From NCBI GenBank assembly GCA_965212075.1, contig OZ243043.1, forward strand, positions 1,549,015-1,613,014: a stretch of 64,000 nt of DNA, in the 5' to 3' direction. The DNA comes from CBDBUR01 sp965212075. Its GTDB lineage: Bacteria > Pseudomonadota > Alphaproteobacteria > JAPOUT01 > G958296285. The notes beneath the pieces are model-generated. The model saw only the letters and a program-made list of their open reading frames with translations, did not search any database and was not told the origin of the DNA. Shown here in pieces: positions 8,807-16,866 of the stretch (positions are counted from its first letter, which is position 1; each line of letters opens with the position of its first letter). Made by a program: the position numbers and the translations under genes.

Positions 8807-9448
8807 TTATTGAATAGCTTTTTCACGCTCTTGAGCGAGCTTTCTAGCGCCTTCTAGGCCGATATTTTTCTTGGCCTCGCTGATGCGCGCCAAACCATCA
8901 TCGATTCTACGCGCTGCTGCCGCGTCACCACCGCCAGCAAGAATGGCTTCTTTCAGTTCCTGATATTGTTGATTGCCGTCTATATTTTTTTTGAAATCAT
9001 CATCTTTGATGCCGACAATAACAAACATTTCTTTGCTTTCGGGGTCGATCGCGCGGCTATAGGGGCGCGAACCGGTGAGAATGCCCTCCGAAAAGCTTTG
9101 AATCATCTGTTCAATGGCACTTTGGGAGCTGGCTCCTTGGATTTGCTGCTGAAGCAGATTTTCAACGCGCACCGAAATCTGGCCGAGCAATTGACTTCTG
9201 CCACTTTGAACGGCGACGTTTTTTTGCAGCGATGGTCCGGCGGCTAATTTTTTTGCCCGACCCACAGCCCATGTCACATCGCTTAATTGAGTAATATTCA
9301 ATGTCTCGTCAAAATTGCATATCCAAGCGGGTGCCTTTGATCCATCTGAAAATGTGCATTCGGAGAGCAGGTTGATTTCATCTGTTGTGCTGCATGCGGC
9401 GACGAACAAGGATAAAACGGCGATGATAGTTTTTGATTGGATATTCAT
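8807..9448 (-). CDS. LPP20-like lipoprotein (first copy)
   Basis: 213 aa; SD AGGAGG upstream of the ATG; lipobox SLFVAAC. Mature protein starts STTDEINLLSEC, then APAWICN (the P-x-W signature near the start of LPP20 proteins), WAVGRAKK, and a helix-rich segment with VIVGIKDDDF. The C-terminus is a charged helix. LPP20-type lipoproteins are small outer-membrane lipoproteins. Here one precedes the transglutaminase-like gene and another closes the operon. Confidence 0.7.
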   Translation of the reverse strand: MNIQSKTIIAVLSLFVAACSTTDEINLLSECTFSDGSKAPAWICNFDETLNITQLSDVTWAVGRAKKLAAGPSLQKNVAVQSGRSQLLGQISVRVENLLQQQIQGASSQSAIEQMIQSFSEGILTGSRPYSRAIDPESKEMFVIVGIKDDDFKKNIDGNQQYQELKEAILAGGGDAAAARRIDDGLARISEAKKNIGLEGARKLAQEREKAIQ

Positions 9449-9517
9449 GATGTTGTCCTCCTAATTTTTAACCGATAAAAATCCTAAAATAATCTGACGA
9501 CAAAATCAAGAAAAGAA

Positions 9518-10771
9518 TCATTTTTTATTATGGTTGAAGCTTTGATCGCGCAGCCATAATAGGCGGCACCGGCCTTTATTGGCGGTGAGAACGGCCACCT
9601 GCCTTTTATGAGCTCCAACCCAGTTAATCAGGCGCGTCAGGGAGGGATCATGCCCTTTGAGGCTTCGCGCGCGCGCGGGCACGGTGAAGCTGCCTAGATA
9701 GATCCGGTGCGGCAAAGAGCGCCAAGTGCGCGTATCGGCAACTGCGTTGATCATGCTCCCCACCGCATGGCTGGCCGCGCCGACGGCAACCGCGCTCGCA
9801 CCAAAAACTGATAGCACAGCGGCTACCCTAGCATCGTCTACCGCTGCCGCCATATCGAGCGCTACCAACCCGGCCCCCAAAGCCACATTGCCGACTTGTT
9901 TTGCGGTTTTTTTGCTCTCGCTCTGCGCTTTGAGATATTCATCAAATGTTCTGTTGCCGCGGGTTGTCGCTTGGAAGTCCAGATCGTTGGCTTGAAACAG
10001 GCCAAATCGGGAAGGCCGCCATGTGCGCTGAACCGGCGTTACTTTATGCGCCGCATAGATGAGCTTTTCGCCATATTGGCCGGTGGTGAGTTTGAACGGC
10101 CCTTCGCCCAATTCGGCGATGACGAGCAGATTGTCGCTGCGTTTCGGATTTTTTGTCGGCATGAATTTTTTGGCTTTGGCAAAATCTTGTTTTGATCGAG
10201 AACTGCCGACACAGCGCGCCGCCCATCCGGCGAGCCAGATGGAGCTGGCAAAATCCTGCCGAAAACTCTCATTGGCCGACAGGGAATCTTGCAGCAGCGA
10301 GGCGCGAAAAGATGCCCGCGCATTTTGATACTCGCCGCGCGCGAGGTCAATGATGCCCAAATAATGAAACACCATCGCGCGCTCATGAGTTTCGCCAATG
10401 AACAATTTGTCTGATTCCTGACGAAAGGCCGAGCGCGCTTCTTGCGCTTGCGCGCTGTCGCCATAGATGGTTTCGACCGCGCTTGCGGCTTGTTCAAACA
10501 TATTTTTTGCCGATCCGATCTCGCCTTCGGCGAGGGCTTTGGTGCCGCGCTCCATATTCAATAGAGGCTGGTCCTGTTCATTTTCTTTTTCGTCATAATC
10601 TTCTTGATGAACACAGGAAAGATAATCATCCGCGCTAGAATGCCAAGGGGGATGTTGTTGATCACATTCAATGCGCATATATTGCAAAAATTGCGGATCA
10701 GTTGCGCAGGCTGATAAAAAAATCGCGAGCAGGCCGAGCTTCAATAGAGAGGATATATTTTGACCTCTCAC
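9518..10771 (-). CDS. COG3014-like lipoprotein with TPR-like N-terminal part
   Basis: 417 aa. Starts with GTG in a GTGA overlap with the upstream flavoenzyme gene. Lipobox AIFLSAC. Residues 70-190 look like TPR helices (NMERGTKALAEGEIGSAKNMFEQA, VFHYLGIIDLARGEYQNARASFRASL). The middle carries GEGPFKL and DLDFQATTRGNRTFDEYLKAQ, followed by an Ala/Val-rich helix pair and W-R-x-LP-x-RIYLG. This order resembles the COG3014 family, which, from memory, neighbours LPP20 and LpoB genes in gammaproteobacteria. That would make this a related envelope module. Function unknown. Confidence 0.65.
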   Translation of the reverse strand: MRGQNISSLLKLGLLAIFLSACATDPQFLQYMRIECDQQHPPWHSSADDYLSCVHQEDYDEKENEQDQPLLNMERGTKALAEGEIGSAKNMFEQAASAVETIYGDSAQAQEARSAFRQESDKLFIGETHERAMVFHYLGIIDLARGEYQNARASFRASLLQDSLSANESFRQDFASSIWLAGWAARCVGSSRSKQDFAKAKKFMPTKNPKRSDNLLVIAELGEGPFKLTTGQYGEKLIYAAHKVTPVQRTWRPSRFGLFQANDLDFQATTRGNRTFDEYLKAQSESKKTAKQVGNVALGAGLVALDMAAAVDDARVAAVLSVFGASAVAVGAASHAVGSMINAVADTRTWRSLPHRIYLGSFTVPARARSLKGHDPSLTRLINWVGAHKRQVAVLTANKGRCRLLWLRDQSFNHNKK

Positions 10772-12447
10772 GCAAGCGCTCCGGTGCGGCTGAGGGCGCG
10801 GTTCGCCGGATCAATCAAAATGCCCGGATTGAGAATGCCGGCCGGATCAAAATGCGATTTTGCCGCGCGCAATCCTTCGCGAAAGAGCGGGGGCATTTGC
10901 TGGTCATAGCCGCTGCGATGGTCGCGGCCAACAGCGTGATGATGGGTCACCGTCCCGCCGAGCCCGACGACGACCTCATTGGCGGCTTGTTTGATGGCGA
11001 TCCATTTTTCGAGCATCTCCGGCAGATCGCCTTTTTTTGTCCCCAGAGCGGTGAACGAAAAATAAGGCGCCGGGCCGTCGGGATAAATATGCGTGAAGCG
11101 GCATGAGAGCACCACATCATCGCCGGTGATGCGCTTGATCTCATTTTGCATTTTTTCGCGCGCGCCGTGATAGAGGTTGTCAAAATCTGACCAGCTAATC
11201 GCCGTTTCAAATGTGTCGGAGATCAGACCCAGACGCGTCGACAAATTGCGATAATAGGGCATGCGGATAAAAGTATCCCGCCATGAGCCCATCGCACCGG
11301 CGAGATGAGAAGAATCTTTAGGAGAAGAATCTTTAGGAGATGATTTTTTTTCTGGTTTTTCTTCTGTGCCGCCATGATCTTTTGCGAGCTCCAAAGCGCG
11401 CGCGAGCCACGCCTCGGTGGGGTGGTCGGCTGATTCAAAGCCTAAGAGCAGAACCGGCGTCTCGCCGAGGCGGTTGCCCCGCGCCTCTGCCGCATCGAGC
11501 AGGCGGCAATTGGTCGGAAACAGCGCCGATTGCGAAAGCGCGCGCACCGCGGCGACGGCCTGCGCCATCTCGGCAAAATGTACGCTTGCCGATGAGCGAA
11601 AGCGCGGCCTGTTCTGCAGCCGCACCCACGCTTGGGTGATCACGCCCAAAATGCCTTCCGAGCCGATGACCCAGCGATCCGGCGAAGGCCCAGCGCCCGA
11701 GCCGGGCAGGCGGCGCGTCTGCATCACGCCATTGGGCGCGACCAAGCGAGTCGATTCGACGAAGTCATCGATATGCGTATAGACCGACGCATAATGGCCG
11801 CCCGAGCGCGTCGCAATCCAGCCGCCCAATGTTGAGAACGCAAAGCTCTGCGGAAAATGCCGCAAGGTCAAATCGTGCTTGCGCAAATGGCTTTCGATCT
11901 CCGGACCGATGGCGCCCGCTTCGATCAGCGCGGCACGGCTCGTGTGGTCAATCTCTATGATGCGGTTGAGATATTGCAGGTCAAGCGACACCGCGCCGTC
12001 ATAGCCATCACCGACATCGCCCTCAACGCCGCCGCAGACACTCGTGCCGCCGCCATAAGGGATCACCGCGATATTGTTTCTCGATGCCCAGTCCAGCACA
12101 TCAATGACATTCTGCTCATTGCGCGGAAAAGCGACAAGGTCGGGCGGGCAGGGGATTTTGCGCATCAGCATCCGCACCATGTCGGGGAAAGATTTGCCGA
12201 AGCAGTGGATCAGGCGATCATAAGGGGTGGCTGAAAACAAATCTTCAAGCGCTGCGGGCGGCTTGATGCGCGGCGCGGGCAGATCCATTTCATCTTCTGT
12301 CGGCGGCGCGATTTCTTTTACCAGATCGCCGGCGCGCCGCGCCACAGATTTGCGGATGATGGCTTCTTCTTCCGCGCGGAGCGCTTCGTCTTCATAGCCC
12401 CAGCCCCAGAAAAGCAATTTTTTGCGCCGTGATAATGTTGCCGACAT
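10768..12447 (-). CDS. Alkyldihydroxyacetonephosphate synthase-like FAD enzyme
   Basis: 559 aa, VAO/PCMH flavoprotein. The N-terminus LLFWGWGYEDEA and the FAD-binding PYGGGTSVCGGVEGD (about residues 130-145) match alkyl-DHAP synthase (AGPS)-like proteins. The C-terminal HHH triplet (residues 502-504, GTVTHHHAVGRDH) matches the essential His cluster of AGPS, and FDPAGILNPGILI closes the fold. Eukaryotic AGPS swaps acyl-DHAP's acyl chain for a fatty alcohol to make ether lipids; the bacterial substrate is unproven. SD GGGAGG. A 15-bp in-frame tandem duplication (11310-11339) encodes an S-P-K-D-S repeat in a loop. GTGA overlap with the lipoprotein gene downstream. Confidence 0.75.
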   Translation of the reverse strand: MSATLSRRKKLLFWGWGYEDEALRAEEEAIIRKSVARRAGDLVKEIAPPTEDEMDLPAPRIKPPAALEDLFSATPYDRLIHCFGKSFPDMVRMLMRKIPCPPDLVAFPRNEQNVIDVLDWASRNNIAVIPYGGGTSVCGGVEGDVGDGYDGAVSLDLQYLNRIIEIDHTSRAALIEAGAIGPEIESHLRKHDLTLRHFPQSFAFSTLGGWIATRSGGHYASVYTHIDDFVESTRLVAPNGVMQTRRLPGSGAGPSPDRWVIGSEGILGVITQAWVRLQNRPRFRSSASVHFAEMAQAVAAVRALSQSALFPTNCRLLDAAEARGNRLGETPVLLLGFESADHPTEAWLARALELAKDHGGTEEKPEKKSSPKDSSPKDSSHLAGAMGSWRDTFIRMPYYRNLSTRLGLISDTFETAISWSDFDNLYHGAREKMQNEIKRITGDDVVLSCRFTHIYPDGPAPYFSFTALGTKKGDLPEMLEKWIAIKQAANEVVVGLGGTVTHHHAVGRDHRSGYDQQMPPLFREGLRAAKSHFDPAGILNPGILIDPANRALSRTGALA

Positions 12448-12473
12448 GATGTCCTCCCTTATGATGAAATAAC

Positions 12474-13328
12474 TTAAACAGGCTTGTCGCCGCTGATCGT
12501 GATGCGAAACATGATGCGTTCAAATGCGCGGTAATCATCAACCGCATAATGCTGCAGGCAGCGATTGTCCCACATTGCGACCGAGTTTTCCTGCCAGGCA
12601 AAGCGGCAGCATAGATCGGGGCGGCTCGCGCGCTCGAAAAGATAATCAAGCAGAGGCCGCGAATCTTCCTCCGTCATATCTTTGAAGCGGGTCGTGAACA
12701 TCGGGTTGACATAAAGCGCTTTCTTGCCGGTTTCAGGATGGGTGCGCACGACAGGATGTTCCACCTCATCAAAGATGCTCTCGCTCCATTGATATTTCAT
12801 CGCCGCTTTGCCCTCATATTTTGCCTGCGTCTGCGGCGCGGTATAAGCATAGCGCGCTGAATGAATCGCGGTTAGACCGGCGAGCATTTTTTTCATCCCC
12901 GGCGATAAAAGCTCATAGGCAAGATATTGATTGGCAAATAATGTGTCGCCACCATAAAGCGGAACCTTTTTGCCCAACAGGATCGTCGCCATGCTGGGCT
13001 GCTCAAGAAACGAATTATCCGTATGCCAGCCCGTGCCGAACTCGGCTGACGCCCCTTCAGGCTTGACAACTTTGATGATCTCCGGATGTTCGTCCATACC
13101 CTCCACAATGGGGTGGCGCTCGAGCGCGCCGAAGCGCCGCGCAAAGGCAAGCTGGTCGTCCAGACTGATGGTCTGGCCGCGAAAAAACACCGCGCCATAA
13201 TCAAGAAAGGCCTGATGGATCGCGTCAAACGCGGCATTGGAGAGATCGGCGCTGAGCTGCAGGCCGTCAATCAGCGCGCCGCAAACGCCGGTGAGAGGTC
13301 GGATGGAAATGTCTTGCGCGGAGTTCAT
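12474..13328 (-). CDS. TauD/TfdA-family Fe(II)/2-oxoglutarate dioxygenase
   Basis: 284 aa. The iron facial triad is visible: H102-x-D104 in GTGWHTDNSF and H260 in CLQHYAVDDYRAF; R271 probably binds 2-oxoglutarate. GAVFFRGQ and DQLAFARRFG are typical of the taurine/2,4-D/alkylsulfatase dioxygenase family. The substrate cannot be read from sequence. It precedes the AGPS-like gene by 26 nt and is probably the first gene of the long leftward operon, divergent from glpK. Confidence 0.85.
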   Translation of the reverse strand: MNSAQDISIRPLTGVCGALIDGLQLSADLSNAAFDAIHQAFLDYGAVFFRGQTISLDDQLAFARRFGALERHPIVEGMDEHPEIIKVVKPEGASAEFGTGWHTDNSFLEQPSMATILLGKKVPLYGGDTLFANQYLAYELLSPGMKKMLAGLTAIHSARYAYTAPQTQAKYEGKAAMKYQWSESIFDEVEHPVVRTHPETGKKALYVNPMFTTRFKDMTEEDSRPLLDYLFERASRPDLCCRFAWQENSVAMWDNRCLQHYAVDDYRAFERIMFRITISGDKPV

Positions 13329-13355
13329 ATCGCCAAGTATAGGAGGCCGACAAAA

Positions 13356-13366
13356 TATAGTCTATA
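13356..13366. promoter_or_regulatory. Perfect 11-bp palindrome between tauD-like gene and glpK
   Basis: TATAG-T-CTATA lies in the 64-bp divergent spacer, where both promoters must sit. Could be an operator shared by the two transcription units; no regulator gene is adjacent. Confidence 0.25.
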
Positions 13367-13392
13367 GGCCGAAAAAACACTAAACTGCTTTG

Positions 13393-14928
13393 ATGATGGC
13401 TGATGAAAATGAAGGCTTTCCAGCGCCGATCTTGGCACTTGATCAGGGAACATCATCGAGCCGCGCGCTGATTTACGCAAGCACGCCGCGCCCGCAGATC
13501 GCGCAGCAGGCTCTGGCCTCGCTGATTCCCAAAGGCCGCAATGGCTGGGTTGAACAAGACCCCGAAGCGATCTGGCAAACGAGCATGGAGGCCGCGCGGG
13601 AGGTTTTGAAAGCGCATCAAGGCTCTGTGGCCGCTTTGGGGATCACCAACCAGCGCGAGACGACGATTTTATGGGATCGCAAAACCGGCCAGCCAATTTA
13701 CAACGCCATCGTCTGGCAGGATCGCCGCACCGAGCCTTTATGCCAAACTCTGCGCGATGAGGGGCTGGGCGCGATGATCGCTGCGCGCACCGGCCTTTTG
13801 ATTGATCCTTATTTTTCGGCGACGAAGATCAAATGGATTTTGGACGAAGTGGAGGGCGCGAAAGAAAAAGCGGCGCGCGGCGAGCTGGCTTTCGGCACGG
13901 TTGAATCTTTTTTGATCTACCGCCTGACGAAAGGCCAAGTGCATGCCTGCGATGCGACCAATGCGTCAAGAACGATGCTCTTTGATATTCACAAAAGCGC
14001 ATGGGACGATGATCTTTTGAACTTGTTTAACATCCCTCGCGCGATTTTGCCGGAGGTGCGCGATAGCGCTGATGATTTCGGCCAAGCGCATGATCTTGTG
14101 CGCGGCGGCGCGCTGCCGATCACGAGCGCGGTGGGCGACCAGCAGGCTGCGGCGATCGGGCAGAATTGCCTCAAGCCCGGCCAAGCGAAAAGCACTTATG
14201 GCACCGGATGTTTCCTGCTTGTCCATACCGGCGCGCGCGCGCCGCAGCCGCAAAAGGGGCTGCTCGCCACGACGGCCTATCGCATTAACGGCGAGAGCGC
14301 TTATGCGCTTGAAGGCTCTATCTTTATGGCTGGCGCGATTGTCCAATGGCTGCGCGACCGGCTTGGCCTGATCACAGATGCGCGGCAGTCGGAAACTTTA
14401 GCCGCGCGAGCCGCGCAGGCTGAAGGCGATGTTTATTTTGTTCCCGCGCTGATCGGTCTGGGCGCGCCCTATTGGGACGCGGCGGCGCGCGGCGCGTTTT
14501 TTGGCTTAGCGCAAACGAGCGGCGCCGCGGAGATGGTGCGCGCTTGTCTGGAATCGGTTGGCTATCAAACCCGCGATCTGCTTGACGCAATGACTGACGT
14601 AATGACTCAAGAGATGGCTGATCAAGAGAGCAAGCTGGCAGTTCTGCGCGTTGATGGCGGCATGGCGGCCAATGATTGGCTGATGCAGTTCATCGCCGAC
14701 ATAACGGGCATGGCGGTGGAGCGTCCGGCTGATATTGAAACGACGGCGCGCGGCGCGGCCTTGCTCGCGGCTTTGGGCGCGGGACTTTATGACTCTCTTG
14801 ATGCCGCCGCCGGAAGCTGGCACAAAGACGCGCAGTTCACGCCGAATATGGATCAAAACCAGCGCGCGAAAAAACTCAAAGGCTGGGATGAGGCGGTCAA
14901 AAAAGTGCTGACCGGAAACCGAGCATAA
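13393..14928 (+). CDS. glpK: Glycerol kinase
   Basis: 511 aa. Phosphorylates glycerol to sn-glycerol 3-phosphate with ATP. FGGY-kinase signatures are clear: ALDQGTSSSRA (phosphate 1), WVEQDPEAIW, ITNQRET, IVWQDRRT, STYGTGCFLL, and ALEGSIFMAGAIVQWLRD with FVPALIGLGAPYWD. The C-terminal ATPase half has RVDGGMAANDWLMQFIADI. Two ATGs (13393, 13396) follow one another without a strong SD. It lies divergent from the AGPS-containing operon; G3P feeds DHAP, the backbone for alkyl-DHAP. Confidence 0.97.
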   Translation: MMADENEGFPAPILALDQGTSSSRALIYASTPRPQIAQQALASLIPKGRNGWVEQDPEAIWQTSMEAAREVLKAHQGSVAALGITNQRETTILWDRKTGQPIYNAIVWQDRRTEPLCQTLRDEGLGAMIAARTGLLIDPYFSATKIKWILDEVEGAKEKAARGELAFGTVESFLIYRLTKGQVHACDATNASRTMLFDIHKSAWDDDLLNLFNIPRAILPEVRDSADDFGQAHDLVRGGALPITSAVGDQQAAAIGQNCLKPGQAKSTYGTGCFLLVHTGARAPQPQKGLLATTAYRINGESAYALEGSIFMAGAIVQWLRDRLGLITDARQSETLAARAAQAEGDVYFVPALIGLGAPYWDAAARGAFFGLAQTSGAAEMVRACLESVGYQTRDLLDAMTDVMTQEMADQESKLAVLRVDGGMAANDWLMQFIADITGMAVERPADIETTARGAALLAALGAGLYDSLDAAAGSWHKDAQFTPNMDQNQRAKKLKGWDEAVKKVLTGNRA

Positions 14929-14967
14929 GTGCTATATTAACGCAGGGAGCTAATTAAAGGATTCAAT

Positions 14968-14994
14968 TAAATAAGGTAAATAAGGTAAATAAGG
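14968..14994 (+). repeat. Three tandem TAAATAAGG units in the GST leader
   Basis: Three exact copies of the 9-bp TAAATAAGG stand directly before the start codon at 15003. Each unit carries an AAGG that could act as part of a ribosome binding site, so copy number would change the leader and spacing. Confidence 0.8.
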
Positions 14995-15002
14995 ACGGGG
15001 AT

Positions 15003-15926
15003 ATGACATTCATTCTGCATCATTATCAGGCATCGCCATTTTCGGAGAAAATTCGCGCAATTATGGGCTTCAAAGGGCTGGACTACCAATCGGTGCTGAT
15101 TCCGCCGATCATGCCCAAACCCGATCTCACAACGCTCACCGGCGGCTATCGCCGCACGCCGGTCATGCAGGTTGGCGCCGATATTTATTGCGACACAAGG
15201 CTGATCTGCCGCGTGATCGACCGGCACCAGAGCGCGCCCGCGCTCTACCCTGAGGCGATCAGCGCGGCGGCGGAAACGCTCGCGCAATGGGCCGACGATC
15301 ATTTTTTTCAACTCGCCGTCGCTGTGATGTTCTCGCCGCGCGGCATAAAGGCGTTTCGCGCGCAAATGTCAGACGAGCAGATGGCGGCGTTCATGGTGGA
15401 TCGCGAAAAAATGGCGACCTCAGGAAAATATCCATTGCGCAGATTAGAACCGGCGATCGCCACAAACTATTTCACCGTCTATATGAAAGCCTTTGACGAC
15501 CAGTTCGCCAAACAGGACTTCATTTTCGGCGCGCCGACCATCGCCGATTTTGCGCTTTATCATTGTGTGTGGTTTGTCGCGAATAATTCGGGGCTTGCCT
15601 CTGTCATGGAGCCTTACGCCCATATCCGCAAATGGATGGATCGGATCAAAGGCTTTGGACAAGGGTCGCCGCGTGAAATCACAGCGGCGCAAGCGGTTGA
15701 GATCGCCCAGCAGGCCGCGCCGCAAACACAGATTCCAGCAAGCGGCGGCGATCGGATCAGCGTCATTGATACAACATTGGGCATTGATCCGGTGGAAGGC
15801 CGGGTGGTAAAATTAGCCGATGATGAAATCATCATCCACCGCACCAGCGATCGCGCCGGAGACGTCCATGTTCACTATCCGCGCATCGGCTACCAGATCA
15901 TCAACCTTGAAGGAGACTCAGCATGA
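15003..15926 (+). CDS. Glutathione S-transferase-like protein
   Basis: 307 aa. The N-terminal thioredoxin-like fold starts FILHHYQASPFSEKIRAIMGFKGLDYQSV, with a cis-Pro segment RRTPVMQVGADIYCDTRLI as in GST-N domains. The helical C domain contains FIFGAPTIADFALYHCVWF. An extra 80-residue tail (about 225-307) forms a small beta-rich domain. It overlaps the extradiol dioxygenase-like gene by 4 bp (ATGA), suggesting coupled translation in an aromatic or ring-cleavage pathway. Confidence 0.85.
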   Translation: MTFILHHYQASPFSEKIRAIMGFKGLDYQSVLIPPIMPKPDLTTLTGGYRRTPVMQVGADIYCDTRLICRVIDRHQSAPALYPEAISAAAETLAQWADDHFFQLAVAVMFSPRGIKAFRAQMSDEQMAAFMVDREKMATSGKYPLRRLEPAIATNYFTVYMKAFDDQFAKQDFIFGAPTIADFALYHCVWFVANNSGLASVMEPYAHIRKWMDRIKGFGQGSPREITAAQAVEIAQQAAPQTQIPASGGDRISVIDTTLGIDPVEGRVVKLADDEIIIHRTSDRAGDVHVHYPRIGYQIINLEGDSA

Positions 15927-16843
15927 TTAAAGTGATTGATATAATGTATGTCCGGTTCCGCGCGCCTGATCTGGAGACGATGAAAAACTTTTTGCTCGGC
16001 TTCGGTCTTTTGGAAAGCGCTGCCACCGACGAGGCGCTTTATATGCGCGGCTATGGCTCTGATTTTTGCTGCCACATTACCGAAAAGGGCGAGGCCGAAT
16101 TTGTCGGCTTGGCTCTAGAAGCAGGCAGCGAAAAAGATTTGCATGACCTCGCGGCGAGCGAAAACCTCAAAGTTGAAGAGCGCGCCGAGCCGGGCGGCGG
16201 CAAGCGCGTCGCTCTGCGCGACCCCGATGGCTTCTTGGTGGAAGTGGTGCATGGCATCAAAAAATTGCCGGAACAAGATATCGCCATTGCAAGCCGGCAT
16301 AATATGGACGGCCATTATGGCCGGTTCAATGAGCGCATCGCCAAACATCAGGGCCCGTCTCATGTGCGGCGGCTCGGCCATTGCGTGCTGGGCGTGAAGG
16401 ATTATCAAAAAAGCGGCGCGTGGTATCGCGCCCGCTTCGGCCTGCTGGTCTCGGACGAGGTTTTTCTCGTCGATGAAAATGACGTGATCGGCGCCTTCAT
16501 GCGCTGCGATCGCGGCGATATGCCGGTTGATCATCACACGATATTCCTCGCCGGACTGGGCGAGTCAAAATTCAATCATGCGGCGTTTGAAGTGGAAAAT
16601 ATCGACGATCTGATGCGAGGCCGCGCCGCGCTGGAAGAGATCAACGCGCAGAAAGTCTGGGGCGTCGGGCGGCATATATTGGGCAGCCAAGTGTTTGACT
16701 ATTGGCGCGACCCGTGGGGGCATATGATCGAACATTGGACTGATGGCGATCTGTTTGATGCGTCCAAAGCGCCGAGCCGCCAGCCCGCCACCGAGCTTCT
16801 CGGCACGATCTGGGGCCCGCCCCCGCCGCCCGACATGGGGTGA
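15923..16843 (+). CDS. Extradiol (type I) ring-cleavage dioxygenase-like VOC protein
   Basis: 306 aa, two vicinal-oxygen-chelate domains. The C-terminal domain shows the expected metal ligands: His in GHCVLGV, His in GVGRHILGSQVFDYW and Glu in GHMIEHW. DHHTIFLAG and FNHAAFEVENIDDLM are typical of catechol 2,3-dioxygenase-type enzymes. It probably cleaves a catecholic substrate with Fe(II); the identity is unknown. Start overlaps the GST stop (ATGA). Confidence 0.85.
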   Translation: MIKVIDIMYVRFRAPDLETMKNFLLGFGLLESAATDEALYMRGYGSDFCCHITEKGEAEFVGLALEAGSEKDLHDLAASENLKVEERAEPGGGKRVALRDPDGFLVEVVHGIKKLPEQDIAIASRHNMDGHYGRFNERIAKHQGPSHVRRLGHCVLGVKDYQKSGAWYRARFGLLVSDEVFLVDENDVIGAFMRCDRGDMPVDHHTIFLAGLGESKFNHAAFEVENIDDLMRGRAALEEINAQKVWGVGRHILGSQVFDYWRDPWGHMIEHWTDGDLFDASKAPSRQPATELLGTIWGPPPPPDMG

Positions 16844-16866
16844 TGAGTTTTATTCAATTAGAGTTT

